From Bordetella parapertussis (GTDB taxonomy: Bacteria > Pseudomonadota > Gammaproteobacteria > Burkholderiales > Burkholderiaceae_B): a stretch of DNA of 64,000 bases. A program made the position numbers and the translations under genes. The notes beneath the pieces were generated by a model. It made no database searches, was not told the DNA's origin, and saw only the letters and a program-made list of their open reading frames with translations. Below are positions 27,411 to 37,522 of the stretch, piece after piece. Position 1 is the stretch's first letter. Every line of letters begins with the position of its first letter. Where the stretch lies: positions 124,001-188,000 of the forward strand of contig CAMDFD010000004.1 of assembly GCA_945897365.1 (NCBI GenBank). Reading direction: 5' to 3'.

Positions 27411-29335
27411 TGAATATGACTATGTTTATGCATGTATACCCAGTCCACAATCCCTTCGCTCGGCGTATAGTCTGAGACGAGCTGAGCCAATACAGAGCGA
27501 ATATGTTGCACGTCGTTCATCTCTAGCGCGGCGCTTAACTCTTTTAACTTGATTTCCAATTCTGGCCATAAGACAAACTCGTCTTGTGCACGCATAATTC
27601 TTGGATGGGAGGTCTGTAGTGGATTGTCCCCAATCAGTAATTCCTCAAACAGCTTCTCGCCGGGGCGAAGACCAGTAATTTCAATAGGTATATCTCCATC
27701 TGGATTGAGCGTATCTCTCACCGTCAGGCCAGACAGCTCAATCATCCTTCGCGCTAAATCCATAATTTTGACAGGCTGACCCATGTCTAATACAAACACA
27801 TCACCACCTTGCGCCATGGCCCCCGCTTGAATCACCAGCTGCGCAGCTTCTGGGATGGTCATAAAATAGCGGGTGATCTCGGGATGCGTCAGTGTGATGG
27901 CCGTGCCCTCGCGAATTTGCTGACGAAATTTCGGGACAACCGAGCCCGATGAATCAAGCACATTCCCAAAACGAACCATAGAAAATTTAGTGATCGGATG
28001 CGTCGCAGCAATAGCTTGCAGCACCATTTCTGACAAACGTTTACTTGCACCCATGATATTTGTGGGACGTACAGCCTTGTCTGTGCTGATCAATACAAAA
28101 TCCGAGACACCATAAGCCGCCGCAACCTGAGCGACACGCAGGGTCCCAAAAACGTTATTTTTGACTCCTTCGACAGGATTATGCTCAACTAAAGGTACGT
28201 GCTTATATGCGGCTGTATGAAAGACCGTATCAGGCTGCCATGCCGCCATAATCTCTTTAATACGAGCCTCATCTTGAACCGAAGCCAATAGCGGCACTAG
28301 GCTTATCTCAATATCGATGCGTCTGTCTTCGAGTTCCTGATGAATCGCATACAGACCAAACTCGTTTTGTTCAACCAGCAACAACTTTCGAGGTTTGAGT
28401 GCCAAGATTTGTCGACACAACTCACTTCCAATGGATCCCCCCGCACCTGTTACTAACACCACTTTGTCAGACACCGTTTGAGCAAGCAACACCTCATCAG
28501 GTGTAACAGACTCTCTGCCAAGTAAATCGTCAATGTCCAACTCTCTTAAATCAGCGACACTGACCCGCCCTTGGGCAAGGTCTGTCACGCTTGGTAAGGT
28601 TCGTACCGAGACCTGTACATCACGCATTTGACTTAGAATTTCATTTCTACGCTTGCGACCAATATTGGGAATGGCCAACAATACCGTTGTGACATGCAGT
28701 GTCGAAACTAAATTCACCAGTTCACTCGGACGGTAAATACGTTGCCCATTGAGCACGCGACCATGCACCCTACTGTCATCATCCAAAAAGCCAACGACTT
28801 GCATTTCATGGCTATTGGCCATCGCTGCAACAAGCTGACGCCCCGAACTACCCGCACCATAAACAAGAACCTTAGGTCTGGATACTTTTCTTAAAATATT
28901 TTGATACTGACCGCCCAACCATAACCGCGCAAACGAACGTGACGCCCCCACTAGTAAAAGCAGAAGGATTGGTTGAATAATGCCTAAGGTCCTAGGCACC
29001 TCAGGGAAACCTACCGCGGTAAAGAGCGTGGCATACAACAGACCATAGATCGTAACCGCACGTGCAACTGTGACAAGAGCAGGCAATCCGCTATAACGAA
29101 AAATTGCCCGATACAAACCCGACACGATAAAAACGGGTAAAGCGATGGCAATCGATGCTCCGGCTGCAAGTAACAAATTCCCTGTCAGCGCGACAAACTC
29201 ACCTAGACGTAGGTAGTAAGCCAACCACACAGCCAATACGCAGAGACTTGCATCGACTAAAAGTGCGACGAAGCGTTTAACCATCCTAGGCAAACCAAGG
29301 ATAGGGCCAACCAACCAAGGGAAAATCGTTTTCAT
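27407..29335 (-). CDS. Membrane-bound UDP-sugar 4,6-dehydratase (WbpM/FlaA1/CapD type)
   Basis: 642 aa. Four N-terminal membrane helices, a central CoA-binding-like Rossmann domain (VLVYGAGSSGRQL), and a C-terminal SDR domain with TGAGGSIGSEL, STDKAVRPTN and IMGASK, where Met replaces the usual Tyr as in WbpM. Converts UDP-GlcNAc to the 4-keto-6-deoxy sugar used for QuiNAc/FucNAc. Convergent with the initiating transferase (4-bp overlap), to which it probably supplies substrate. Confidence 0.9.
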   Translation of the reverse strand: MKTIFPWLVGPILGLPRMVKRFVALLVDASLCVLAVWLAYYLRLGEFVALTGNLLLAAGASIAIALPVFIVSGLYRAIFRYSGLPALVTVARAVTIYGLLYATLFTAVGFPEVPRTLGIIQPILLLLLVGASRSFARLWLGGQYQNILRKVSRPKVLVYGAGSSGRQLVAAMANSHEMQVVGFLDDDSRVHGRVLNGQRIYRPSELVNLVSTLHVTTVLLAIPNIGRKRRNEILSQMRDVQVSVRTLPSVTDLAQGRVSVADLRELDIDDLLGRESVTPDEVLLAQTVSDKVVLVTGAGGSIGSELCRQILALKPRKLLLVEQNEFGLYAIHQELEDRRIDIEISLVPLLASVQDEARIKEIMAAWQPDTVFHTAAYKHVPLVEHNPVEGVKNNVFGTLRVAQVAAAYGVSDFVLISTDKAVRPTNIMGASKRLSEMVLQAIAATHPITKFSMVRFGNVLDSSGSVVPKFRQQIREGTAITLTHPEITRYFMTIPEAAQLVIQAGAMAQGGDVFVLDMGQPVKIMDLARRMIELSGLTVRDTLNPDGDIPIEITGLRPGEKLFEELLIGDNPLQTSHPRIMRAQDEFVLWPELEIKLKELSAALEMNDVQHIRSVLAQLVSDYTPSEGIVDWVYMHKHSHIH

Positions 29336-29388
29336 TTGATCCTAATGCGATGAAACAGACTGCGTTTCAATTTTCATCTTACGAAATT

Positions 29389-30519
29389 TTATTCACGCTT
29401 ATTTTCTAAAATCTCTCGGTATAGTCTTGCGTAGGCCTCACCCAATACCGGGCCAGAAAAATTCTTTTCATAGCGCTGTCGAGCTGCTTGACCAAAACCT
29501 TCTGCAGCCGATACATCCTCTAACAGGGTATTCATCGCACTCGCCAAATCAATGGGCGACTCAGGCGGCACCACTAAGCCTGTTTTTAAATGCTGATTCA
29601 CAAAGGAAGTGCCAGTATTAATTTCACAGCTAATCATCGGCTTGCCATACATACTTGCTTCGACGAGAACCATCCCAAACGCTTCAGATCTCAAGTGTGA
29701 AGGTAACACTAAGGCTCTGCACGCTTTGAGCAAGGCAACTTTTCCTGCTTGACTGATTTGCCCCGCAAAAATCACGTTTGACAAACCTAAGCGTTTGGCC
29801 TGCGCCTGCAAAGCGGCGCCCTCAGGACCAGAGCCTGCAATGACTACCCGTCCCTTTGTATGTTTGCAAGCCTCCAACAGGATATGAAGTCCTTTGTAAT
29901 ATCTTAAGACCCCAACGAAAAATATGAAAGGCTCATCATCTTTTATTTCCAGACGGGAAAGAATGGTGCTGTCCGGTTCAATGTTGTAAGAGCTTTCTTC
30001 AATGCCGAGAGGAATTTGCCTAATCTTTGCAGTCAGGCTGCTTTGCGTCAGTACAGGGCTTGTTTTGGCGTACAGCGGCACATTTGAAACAATTGCATCC
30101 ATACCTTTCAACGTTCGCCACATCAGTGGCTCATACAATGCCTTCAGTCTTTGCTGCCTGACGATGTCAGAGATATAGGTCAATACCGAAGGTTTTTTCG
30201 GTGCGACCTCATGCAACAAATCAGCAAAAGGCCAAGGAAAAAGGTAATGCACTACATCAGACTGCTCAACGAGGGAGCGAAAGATTGCAAATGACCGAGG
30301 ATCCCCTAGGTCACAAGAGGCAGGAGCCGCCCAAGAGCGGCAACGCACGACCTTGGCTTCTGGGCGCAGAATGGTGCTTGGCTCAGGGTTGGGTGATAGG
30401 GTGAAAAGAGTATTTTCTACCCCATAGGGCTGCGTGCTGAGACAAATCTGTCGAATTGCCTCCTGGGTCCCTCCGGGAGGGTCCGGAAAATAAGTACGAT
30501 ACACGTGCAAGACTTTCAT
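29389..30519 (-). CDS. GT4 glycosyltransferase
   Basis: 376 aa, GT-B fold. N-terminal VYRTYFPDPPGGTQEAI (glycine-rich donor loop) and C-terminal SEAFGMVLVEASMYGKPMISCEI with the Glu pair of GT4 enzymes. Similar in kind to the WbpX/Y/Z enzymes that polymerise D-rhamnose with GDP-D-Rha as donor; gmd and rmd encoded upstream on the same strand support a GDP-D-rhamnose or GDP-mannose donor, though this is inferred. Confidence 0.87.
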   Translation of the reverse strand: MKVLHVYRTYFPDPPGGTQEAIRQICLSTQPYGVENTLFTLSPNPEPSTILRPEAKVVRCRSWAAPASCDLGDPRSFAIFRSLVEQSDVVHYLFPWPFADLLHEVAPKKPSVLTYISDIVRQQRLKALYEPLMWRTLKGMDAIVSNVPLYAKTSPVLTQSSLTAKIRQIPLGIEESSYNIEPDSTILSRLEIKDDEPFIFFVGVLRYYKGLHILLEACKHTKGRVVIAGSGPEGAALQAQAKRLGLSNVIFAGQISQAGKVALLKACRALVLPSHLRSEAFGMVLVEASMYGKPMISCEINTGTSFVNQHLKTGLVVPPESPIDLASAMNTLLEDVSAAEGFGQAARQRYEKNFSGPVLGEAYARLYREILENKRE

Positions 30520-30559
30520 GATGCGCTACATATCCAATTTTGATCGTATCTAAAGTTTC

Positions 30560-31702
30560 TTATGCTTTACCAAGCACCTGCTCATACACTTTTAAAGTTT
30601 TCTCAGCACAAGTATCCCAAGTGAACATATTTGCACGAGCCAAGCCCTTTTGTACAAAATGATGCGCGAGCGCCTGATTGGTCGCCAAAGCTTGCATGGC
30701 CTCTGCAATTGAATGCACATTCGTTGGATCTAGTGTCCAAGCAGCATCTCCCGCGACTTCAGGCAAAGAAGATGTATTAGATGTAATCACAGGCGTTTGA
30801 CTGGCAAAGCCTTCCAAAACAGGTAACCCGAAACCCTCTAACAATGAAGGGAATACCAGTGCAGTAGCGTGCTGCAGCAGTACACGCTTTTCAAAATCGT
30901 TGATATTTTGTAACCATCGGACAGGGCCATTTAGCTGACCTGTGTTGAGCTTGTTTACAAGCTCGTCACAACCCCATCCCTTACGACCCACAATCAGCAA
31001 AGGACATTGCGCTCGCAAAGCGGCCGGGAGCATTTCATGCGCGTGCACAATGCGCTCTATGTTCTTGCGAGGCTGAAGCGTACCGATAAAAATAAAAAAT
31101 TGTTCAGGCAACGCATATTGACTCAAAACATGATCAGCCGCATTTCCAGACAACCTATCAAAATAACGCTCATCCACACCTAAGGGTGTCACCGTAATAC
31201 GAGACTCAGGTATCCTAAAGTGTTTGGCTACCTCTTGTCTTGAAAACTCAGATATCGTGATGATGTGATCCGCCCATTGAGCAGAGGTGCGCCAAAGCCA
31301 ATTTTTAAAAGCACGTAAATTTTGGCTGCCCCACTGTGGGTGAGACATCGGTATAGCATCCATGAGCGTTGCAACGACTGGGACACCTTTGAGTTTTGGC
31401 GTACAGTGATCTGTCGCATGAAATATATCAATGCTTTTGGCCAACAAACTGCTCCCTCTAAAAGGGAAACCAGTCAAGGCAGACAAAGCCGTTGAAACGC
31501 CGTAACGATCTAACCGAATAGCTGGACGATTCATAAATAAATCTGGTCCAGATTTTCCAAAAACGATCGGATTTAGATGAATGTTTTTGTTTTCTAGCTG
31601 ACGAAAAATCTCTTGCGTGTAATAACCAATCCCATCAAGTTGATGATTTTCAAGACCACGTCCCCAGATTGTGGCGCCCATCCCAACTTTTATTTTTGAC
31701 AT
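30560..31702 (-). CDS. GT4 glycosyltransferase
   Basis: 380 aa GT-B enzyme. Features: HATDHCTPK and ITISEFSRQEVAKHF in the acceptor half; IGTLQPRKNIERIV and SLLEGFGLPVLEGFASQTPVITSN in the donor half. Its 5' end overlaps the rmd 3' end by 13 bp, so gmd, rmd and this gene are co-transcribed. A mannosyl- or D-rhamnosyltransferase role is likely from context. Confidence 0.87.
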   Translation of the reverse strand: MSKIKVGMGATIWGRGLENHQLDGIGYYTQEIFRQLENKNIHLNPIVFGKSGPDLFMNRPAIRLDRYGVSTALSALTGFPFRGSSLLAKSIDIFHATDHCTPKLKGVPVVATLMDAIPMSHPQWGSQNLRAFKNWLWRTSAQWADHIITISEFSRQEVAKHFRIPESRITVTPLGVDERYFDRLSGNAADHVLSQYALPEQFFIFIGTLQPRKNIERIVHAHEMLPAALRAQCPLLIVGRKGWGCDELVNKLNTGQLNGPVRWLQNINDFEKRVLLQHATALVFPSLLEGFGLPVLEGFASQTPVITSNTSSLPEVAGDAAWTLDPTNVHSIAEAMQALATNQALAHHFVQKGLARANMFTWDTCAEKTLKVYEQVLGKA

Positions 31703-32540
31703 TCAAGCATCCAAGCCAACGTTTCCTCTAACGTATAAACGGGCAAAGGACCCGTGCACTGCAGGAGCTTGTCTGTGCTTCCGCACAAGCGATGAACTTC
31801 GTTATCTCGAACGAAGACGGGATTGATATCTACGTGGAGAGTAAAGTTAGTCAATGTGGTGAGCGTATCCAGTACATGCTCAAGCGTAAAAGGTTTTCCC
31901 GAACAAACGTTATATACCTCACCTGACTCACCATTGTTGAGTAAACTCAAATACGTATCACACACCATCCGTACATCATTAAACTCTCGCTCAATATTTA
32001 AATTCCCGAGCTCGATCGATTTAGCACGTCTTGCGAAATGACTGATTAACTTGGGGATTAAAAAATGAGGTGCCTGCCCAGGTCCCGTGTAATTGAATGG
32101 ACGCGTGATCACAATTGGCAAACGATCTACATAAGTGCGTGCCATCTGTTCCATCGCAAGCTTACTGGTTGCGTAGTGATTCATGGGGGCAGGCTCTTGT
32201 CGCTCACTAATTGGTGAGGCCTCACAATTGCCGTACACATTAGCACTGCTGGCAAGCAATACCTTTTTCAAAGGATTCTTAAGCTCAACCAACGCTGAAA
32301 GTAAATGCGTCGTTCCCACTACGTTCACGGCATAAAACGCTGCATCCTCTGCATGACCAACAAAACTGATTCCAGCCAGATGAACGACCGCATCGGGTTC
32401 AACGCCAGCCACCTGCTTTGCCACAGCGGCTTTGTCCGTCAAATCCGCATCCAATGCAATGATTTCATGCCCAGCAGCGATCGCCGCCTTTTGAAAAAAA
32501 AGGCCGGTAAAACCAGCCGATCCCGTTAATAAGATTTTCA

Positions 32541-32541
<1 letters not shown>
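31690..32541 (-). CDS. rmd: GDP-6-deoxy-4-keto-D-mannose reductase (Rmd-like)
   Basis: 283 aa SDR. N-terminal GSAGFTG at 7-13, SSANVYG at 98-104, catalytic Y123 and K127 in YATSK, and the RPFNYTGPGQ block that marks the Rmd group. Reduces the Gmd product to GDP-D-rhamnose (GDP-6-deoxy-talose is possible if the stereochemistry differs). Overlaps the gmd stop by 1 bp. Confidence 0.86.
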
Positions 32542-33587
<1,046 letters not shown>

Positions 33588-33732
33588 CTATATTGTTGGA
33601 AAGATATAGCGATTGTATTGGGTGATTGCTCAGTGCTGCTTTCCGTCCACCAATGAGTGACAGCTGAAAACGTTGCGCACTAAGTAATAACCCGTATACT
33701 TCAAGGCGTATTTTACCAATATCAAAGTCCCA

Positions 33733-35154
33733 ATGCCCGACGCTGGCCACAAAATCGATTTAGATGCTGCATCACCTCCTGCACCTCCTGCCTCACAAAA
33801 GGAGTTGCTATTCGCCATGTCCGGCATCGCTGCCTCAGCGATTATCGTAGCCTTTGACGCCACCATCGTCAGCACCTCCTTACCCCAAGTCGTATCCGCT
33901 CTCGGCGGCATGGATCTTTATGCTTGGGCCGGCACGGGCTACTTTCTAGCCTCCGCAATTACCATCCTGATTTTCGGGCGCCTAGGTGATCTTTATGGTC
34001 GCAAGCCCTTAATGATCATTTCGATGGTGTTAGTGGTGCTCGGATCTGTATTGGGTGGACTCTCTCAGACTATGGAGCAACTGATTGCATTTCGGGTGCT
34101 TCAGGGAATCGGAGGGGGGATGATGATAGCGAGCACGTTTGCCGCTCCAGCAGACCTTTTCCCGGATCCACGTCGTCGGGTGCGTTGGATGTTGATGATT
34201 TCTTTGACCTTTGCCACGGCCAGTGGCTTAGGTCCCGTCTTGGGCGGGATCATTACCCAGTCGTTAGGGTGGCGAGCGGCGTTTTTTGTAACGCCAATAG
34301 CGGCTTTGATTGGAATTGTGACGACTTGGCGATATTTTCCTTGGATTAAACCGGTACGAAACACCAAATTGCGCTTTGATTGGGTGGGATCTTTGTTGCT
34401 GACGCTGGCTGTAGGCGCTCCTCTTGCGGGAGTCGAATTGCTGACGGGGCTGGGTGAGTCGACCTACCGGCTCTGGGGCATGGGTTTGATTGTGCTGGGG
34501 GTTGGGGCAGCTGCTCTGCTCGCACCTGTCGAAAGGCGAGCGCAAACACCTATATTTCCCCTTAGAGTACTCAGGACCTCAGAGTCACAATTAATTAATA
34601 TGGCAGGGATACTGTCAGGTGCGGTGATGTTTATTTTGATTTTTTACATCCCACTACTGTTACAAGATGTCTTTGGCTATAGCCCCTCGCATGCGGGTTT
34701 ATTAATGACGCCTTTAGTCGCAGGGACTTCCGTGGGTAGTATCATCAACGGGCACTTATTTCCTCGGCAAAACGAACCAGGTCGGTTGATGGTGTTTGGC
34801 AGCGGATTGCTCGCCCTAGGCTGTGTATTGACCTTGACGTTTTCTGCCTCCAGCTCTGGATGGTGGATTTTGTTGACGATGTCTTTGTGTGGGGTTGGGT
34901 TGGGGTTTTTGTTACCCAATTTCACTTTGTTTATGCAAATGTTGGCTGAGCAACGAGATGTCGGTGTCGCCTCTGCGCTCATCCAGACAACTCGTGCATT
35001 GGGGAGTGCGTTTGGCACGGCAATGGTCGGGATTGCGGTAGCAAGGATTTCGATCACTGTTGGGGTCAAGGCCGGGTTGGTTTGTTGTGTTGTGATGTCG
35101 CTGGTGATTGGTTGGGTATGCTCACGCATACACATGCGAAATTTTAGTAAATAG
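33733..35154 (+). CDS. MFS drug/solute exporter, DHA2 (14-helix) type
   Basis: 473 aa. AFDATIVSTSLPQV (helix 1), GRLGDLYGRKPLMI (motif A) and the GLGPVLGGIITQSLGWRAAF antiporter motif C identify a drug:H+ antiporter of the 14-helix kind. A 25-residue Pro/Ala-rich N-terminus precedes helix 1. It lies between gmd and ugd without evident link to the polysaccharide; substrate unknown. Confidence 0.88.
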   Translation: MPDAGHKIDLDAASPPAPPASQKELLFAMSGIAASAIIVAFDATIVSTSLPQVVSALGGMDLYAWAGTGYFLASAITILIFGRLGDLYGRKPLMIISMVLVVLGSVLGGLSQTMEQLIAFRVLQGIGGGMMIASTFAAPADLFPDPRRRVRWMLMISLTFATASGLGPVLGGIITQSLGWRAAFFVTPIAALIGIVTTWRYFPWIKPVRNTKLRFDWVGSLLLTLAVGAPLAGVELLTGLGESTYRLWGMGLIVLGVGAAALLAPVERRAQTPIFPLRVLRTSESQLINMAGILSGAVMFILIFYIPLLLQDVFGYSPSHAGLLMTPLVAGTSVGSIINGHLFPRQNEPGRLMVFGSGLLALGCVLTLTFSASSSGWWILLTMSLCGVGLGFLLPNFTLFMQMLAEQRDVGVASALIQTTRALGSAFGTAMVGIAVARISITVGVKAGLVCCVVMSLVIGWVCSRIHMRNFSK

Positions 35155-35184
35155 TGTCTACAACGATGGCTATTAGGAGCTTGA

Positions 35185-36543
35185 GTGAATATTCTGGTGA
35201 TTGGCGCTGGCTATGTGGGTTTGGTGACGGCAACGTGCTTGGCAAACACAAGCAACAAGGTTGTTTGTGTCGATAATGATCCACGCAAGATCAAGATGCT
35301 GCTTGAGGGCGAGGTCCCTATTTACGAGCCGGGTTTAAAAGAACGCTTAAGCGAGGCTGTGGCGCAGAGCTATTTATCCTTTGCAGACGGGATTCGCAGT
35401 GGCTTGGACAAGCTCGGTGCGGGTGGTATTTCAACTGAACCTATTTTAATTTTTATTGCCGTCGGGACCCCTCAGGGCGAGGATGGTTCTGCCGATCTAC
35501 GTTATGTCTTGGCTGCAGCCTCTGAAATTGGGCGTGAGATTAGCGCAGCAGCCATCGTCATCAACAAGTCCACCGTCCCTGTGGGTACGGGCGACTTGGT
35601 CAAGGGTGAGATTGCTTGGCAATTATTTCAGCGCAAACTATTTATAGACTTTGATGTCGCGAGTAATCCTGAGTTTCTCAAGGAAGGCGCAGCACTCGAT
35701 GACTTTTTTAATCCTGACCGTGTGGTGATTGGCACTTCGAATGACAAAACGCGTGATCAGCTATTGGCACTCTATCGCCCCTTTGTGCGTGACGACAGCC
35801 AACTGCTGTCTGTAGGGATCAAGGAAGCCGAACTCATTAAGTACGCCTCGAACGGCATGCTCGCTGCGCGGATCTCGTTTATGAACGAGATGGCAACGTT
35901 GTGCGATCGTTTTGAGATTGATGTCGAGGCGGTCAAGCGTGGCGTAGGCTCAGATTCTCGCATTGGTCCTGCATTTTTAAACGCTGGAGCGGGCTATGGT
36001 GGCTCGTGCTTTCCCAAGGATGTGCAAGCACTCATCCGAATTGCGCAAAGCGTTGGCGTGGAGCCTTTGCTGCTAGAGGGCATCGAGGCGCGTAATAAAA
36101 AGCAAAAACAATATTTGTTTGAAATGCTCATGACTCGGATGGGCAAAAGCATTGTGGGTCGCCAGATCGCGGTTTGGGGCTTGGCGTTTAAACCCGGCAC
36201 GGACGACATGCGTGAAGCCTCCTCGGTCAATTTGATTCGTGCGTTATGTGCGGCAGGTGCGCAAGTCGTCGCGCAAGATCCGGTTGCAGGCGAGGTGGCT
36301 GAGCAGATTTTTGCTGACTTGCTGCGCAGTGGTGATCTAGTCATTGTGAACGAAGCGCTTGAGGCTGCTCGGGGTGCGGATGCGCTAGTCGTGGTCACAG
36401 AGTGGCCGGAGTATCGAGCGATCGCTCCTGAACAGCTAAAATCAGTGATGGTCGGGAGTTTGGTACTGGACGGGCGCAACATGCTTGATGGACAGGCGTA
36501 TAAGCAACATGGTTTTACTTATGCTGGAATTGGACGGCGCTAG
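35185..36543 (+). CDS. ugd: UDP-glucose 6-dehydrogenase
   Basis: 452 aa from GTG 35185; AGGAG at 35175-35179 supports this start. N-terminal GAGYVGLV at 7-14, NKSTVPVGTG, and GYGGSCFPKD with catalytic C275. Oxidises UDP-glucose to UDP-glucuronate. Four bp before uxs, which uses the product. Confidence 0.94.
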   Translation: MNILVIGAGYVGLVTATCLANTSNKVVCVDNDPRKIKMLLEGEVPIYEPGLKERLSEAVAQSYLSFADGIRSGLDKLGAGGISTEPILIFIAVGTPQGEDGSADLRYVLAAASEIGREISAAAIVINKSTVPVGTGDLVKGEIAWQLFQRKLFIDFDVASNPEFLKEGAALDDFFNPDRVVIGTSNDKTRDQLLALYRPFVRDDSQLLSVGIKEAELIKYASNGMLAARISFMNEMATLCDRFEIDVEAVKRGVGSDSRIGPAFLNAGAGYGGSCFPKDVQALIRIAQSVGVEPLLLEGIEARNKKQKQYLFEMLMTRMGKSIVGRQIAVWGLAFKPGTDDMREASSVNLIRALCAAGAQVVAQDPVAGEVAEQIFADLLRSGDLVIVNEALEAARGADALVVVTEWPEYRAIAPEQLKSVMVGSLVLDGRNMLDGQAYKQHGFTYAGIGRR

Positions 36544-36546
36544 AGA

Positions 36547-37479
36547 ATGAAAACAATATTAGTCACAGGTGGTGCGGGCTTTTTAGGTAGTCATCTGTGT
36601 GATCGCTTGTTGGCCCAAGGACACCATGTCATTTGTCTGGACAGTTTTCTGACAGCTGGACGAGACAATCTGCGTCATCTCAAAGACGAGAGAAACTTTT
36701 CTCTGATTGAGCAGGATGTGATTCATCCGGTTGAGATTGAACACGTCGATGAGATTTATAACCTCGCCTGCCCTGCCTCTCCTGTGCATTATCAGCACGA
36801 TCCGATTCATACGATGCAAACGAGTGTGATCGGTGCGTTGAATGTACTCGAGCTCGCTCGTCGGACAGGGGCACGGATTTTTCAAGCTTCGACGTCTGAG
36901 GTATATGGTGATCCTCATGTTCACCCACAGACAGAAGCATATCTCGGTAACGTCAATACGATCGGACCACGTGCATGCTATGACGAGGGTAAGCGTGCCT
37001 CTGAAACCCTGTTTTTTGATTATCACCGCTGCTATGGCGTGGAGATCAAAGTTGTCAGGATCTTTAACACCTATGGTCCGCGGATGGCGGCCAATGATGG
37101 TCGTGTCGTGAGCAACTTTATCGTGCAAGCGCTGCGTGGTGAGGATCTAACGATCTACGGTGATGGCTCTCAAACGCGTAGCTTTTGCTACGTAGATGAC
37201 TTGGTGGAGGGGTTTATACGGTTGATGGGCTCTGAGGCCAGAGTGCTTGGGCCGGTCAATCTGGGTAATCCGGGTGAATTCACGATGCTGGAGCTAGCGA
37301 CGCAGGTCTTGAGACTGACTGGGTCGACGAGCAAGTTGAGCTTTCAAGAGTTGCCGCAGGATGATCCTAAGCAGCGGCGCCCGGACATCACACGTGCGCG
37401 TGAGACGCTTGGGTGGGCACCGACTGTGGAGCTGGAGGCTGGTTTAGAGCGAACGATTGCGTATTTTCGAGAAAATTGA
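36547..37479 (+). CDS. UDP-glucuronate decarboxylase (UDP-xylose synthase)
   Basis: 310 aa SDR. GGAGFLG at 8-14, STSEVYGDP at 115-123, catalytic Y145/K149 in CYDEGKR and the [10 protein letters not shown] block typical of UXS. Converts UDP-glucuronate to UDP-xylose. Forms a two-gene operon with ugd, which implies that xylose (or a derivative) is a component of a surface glycan here. Confidence 0.9.
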   Translation: MKTILVTGGAGFLGSHLCDRLLAQGHHVICLDSFLTAGRDNLRHLKDERNFSLIEQDVIHPVEIEHVDEIYNLACPASPVHYQHDPIHTMQTSVIGALNVLELARRTGARIFQASTSEVYGDPHVHPQTEAYLGNVNTIGPRACYDEGKRASETLFFDYHRCYGVEIKVVRIFNTYGPRMAANDGRVVSNFIVQALRGEDLTIYGDGSQTRSFCYVDDLVEGFIRLMGSEARVLGPVNLGNPGEFTMLELATQVLRLTGSTSKLSFQELPQDDPKQRRPDITRARETLGWAPTVELEAGLERTIAYFREN

Positions 37480-37522
37480 CCGACTGTTTTAGTGGATAAA
37501 ACCACGTTTGAATACAGCTACT

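Noticed and set aside
37495..37515. GTGG-ATAAAA-CCAC hairpin between uxs and the radical SAM fusion
   Set aside because: Only a 4-bp stem with no T tract after it; too weak to call a terminator.
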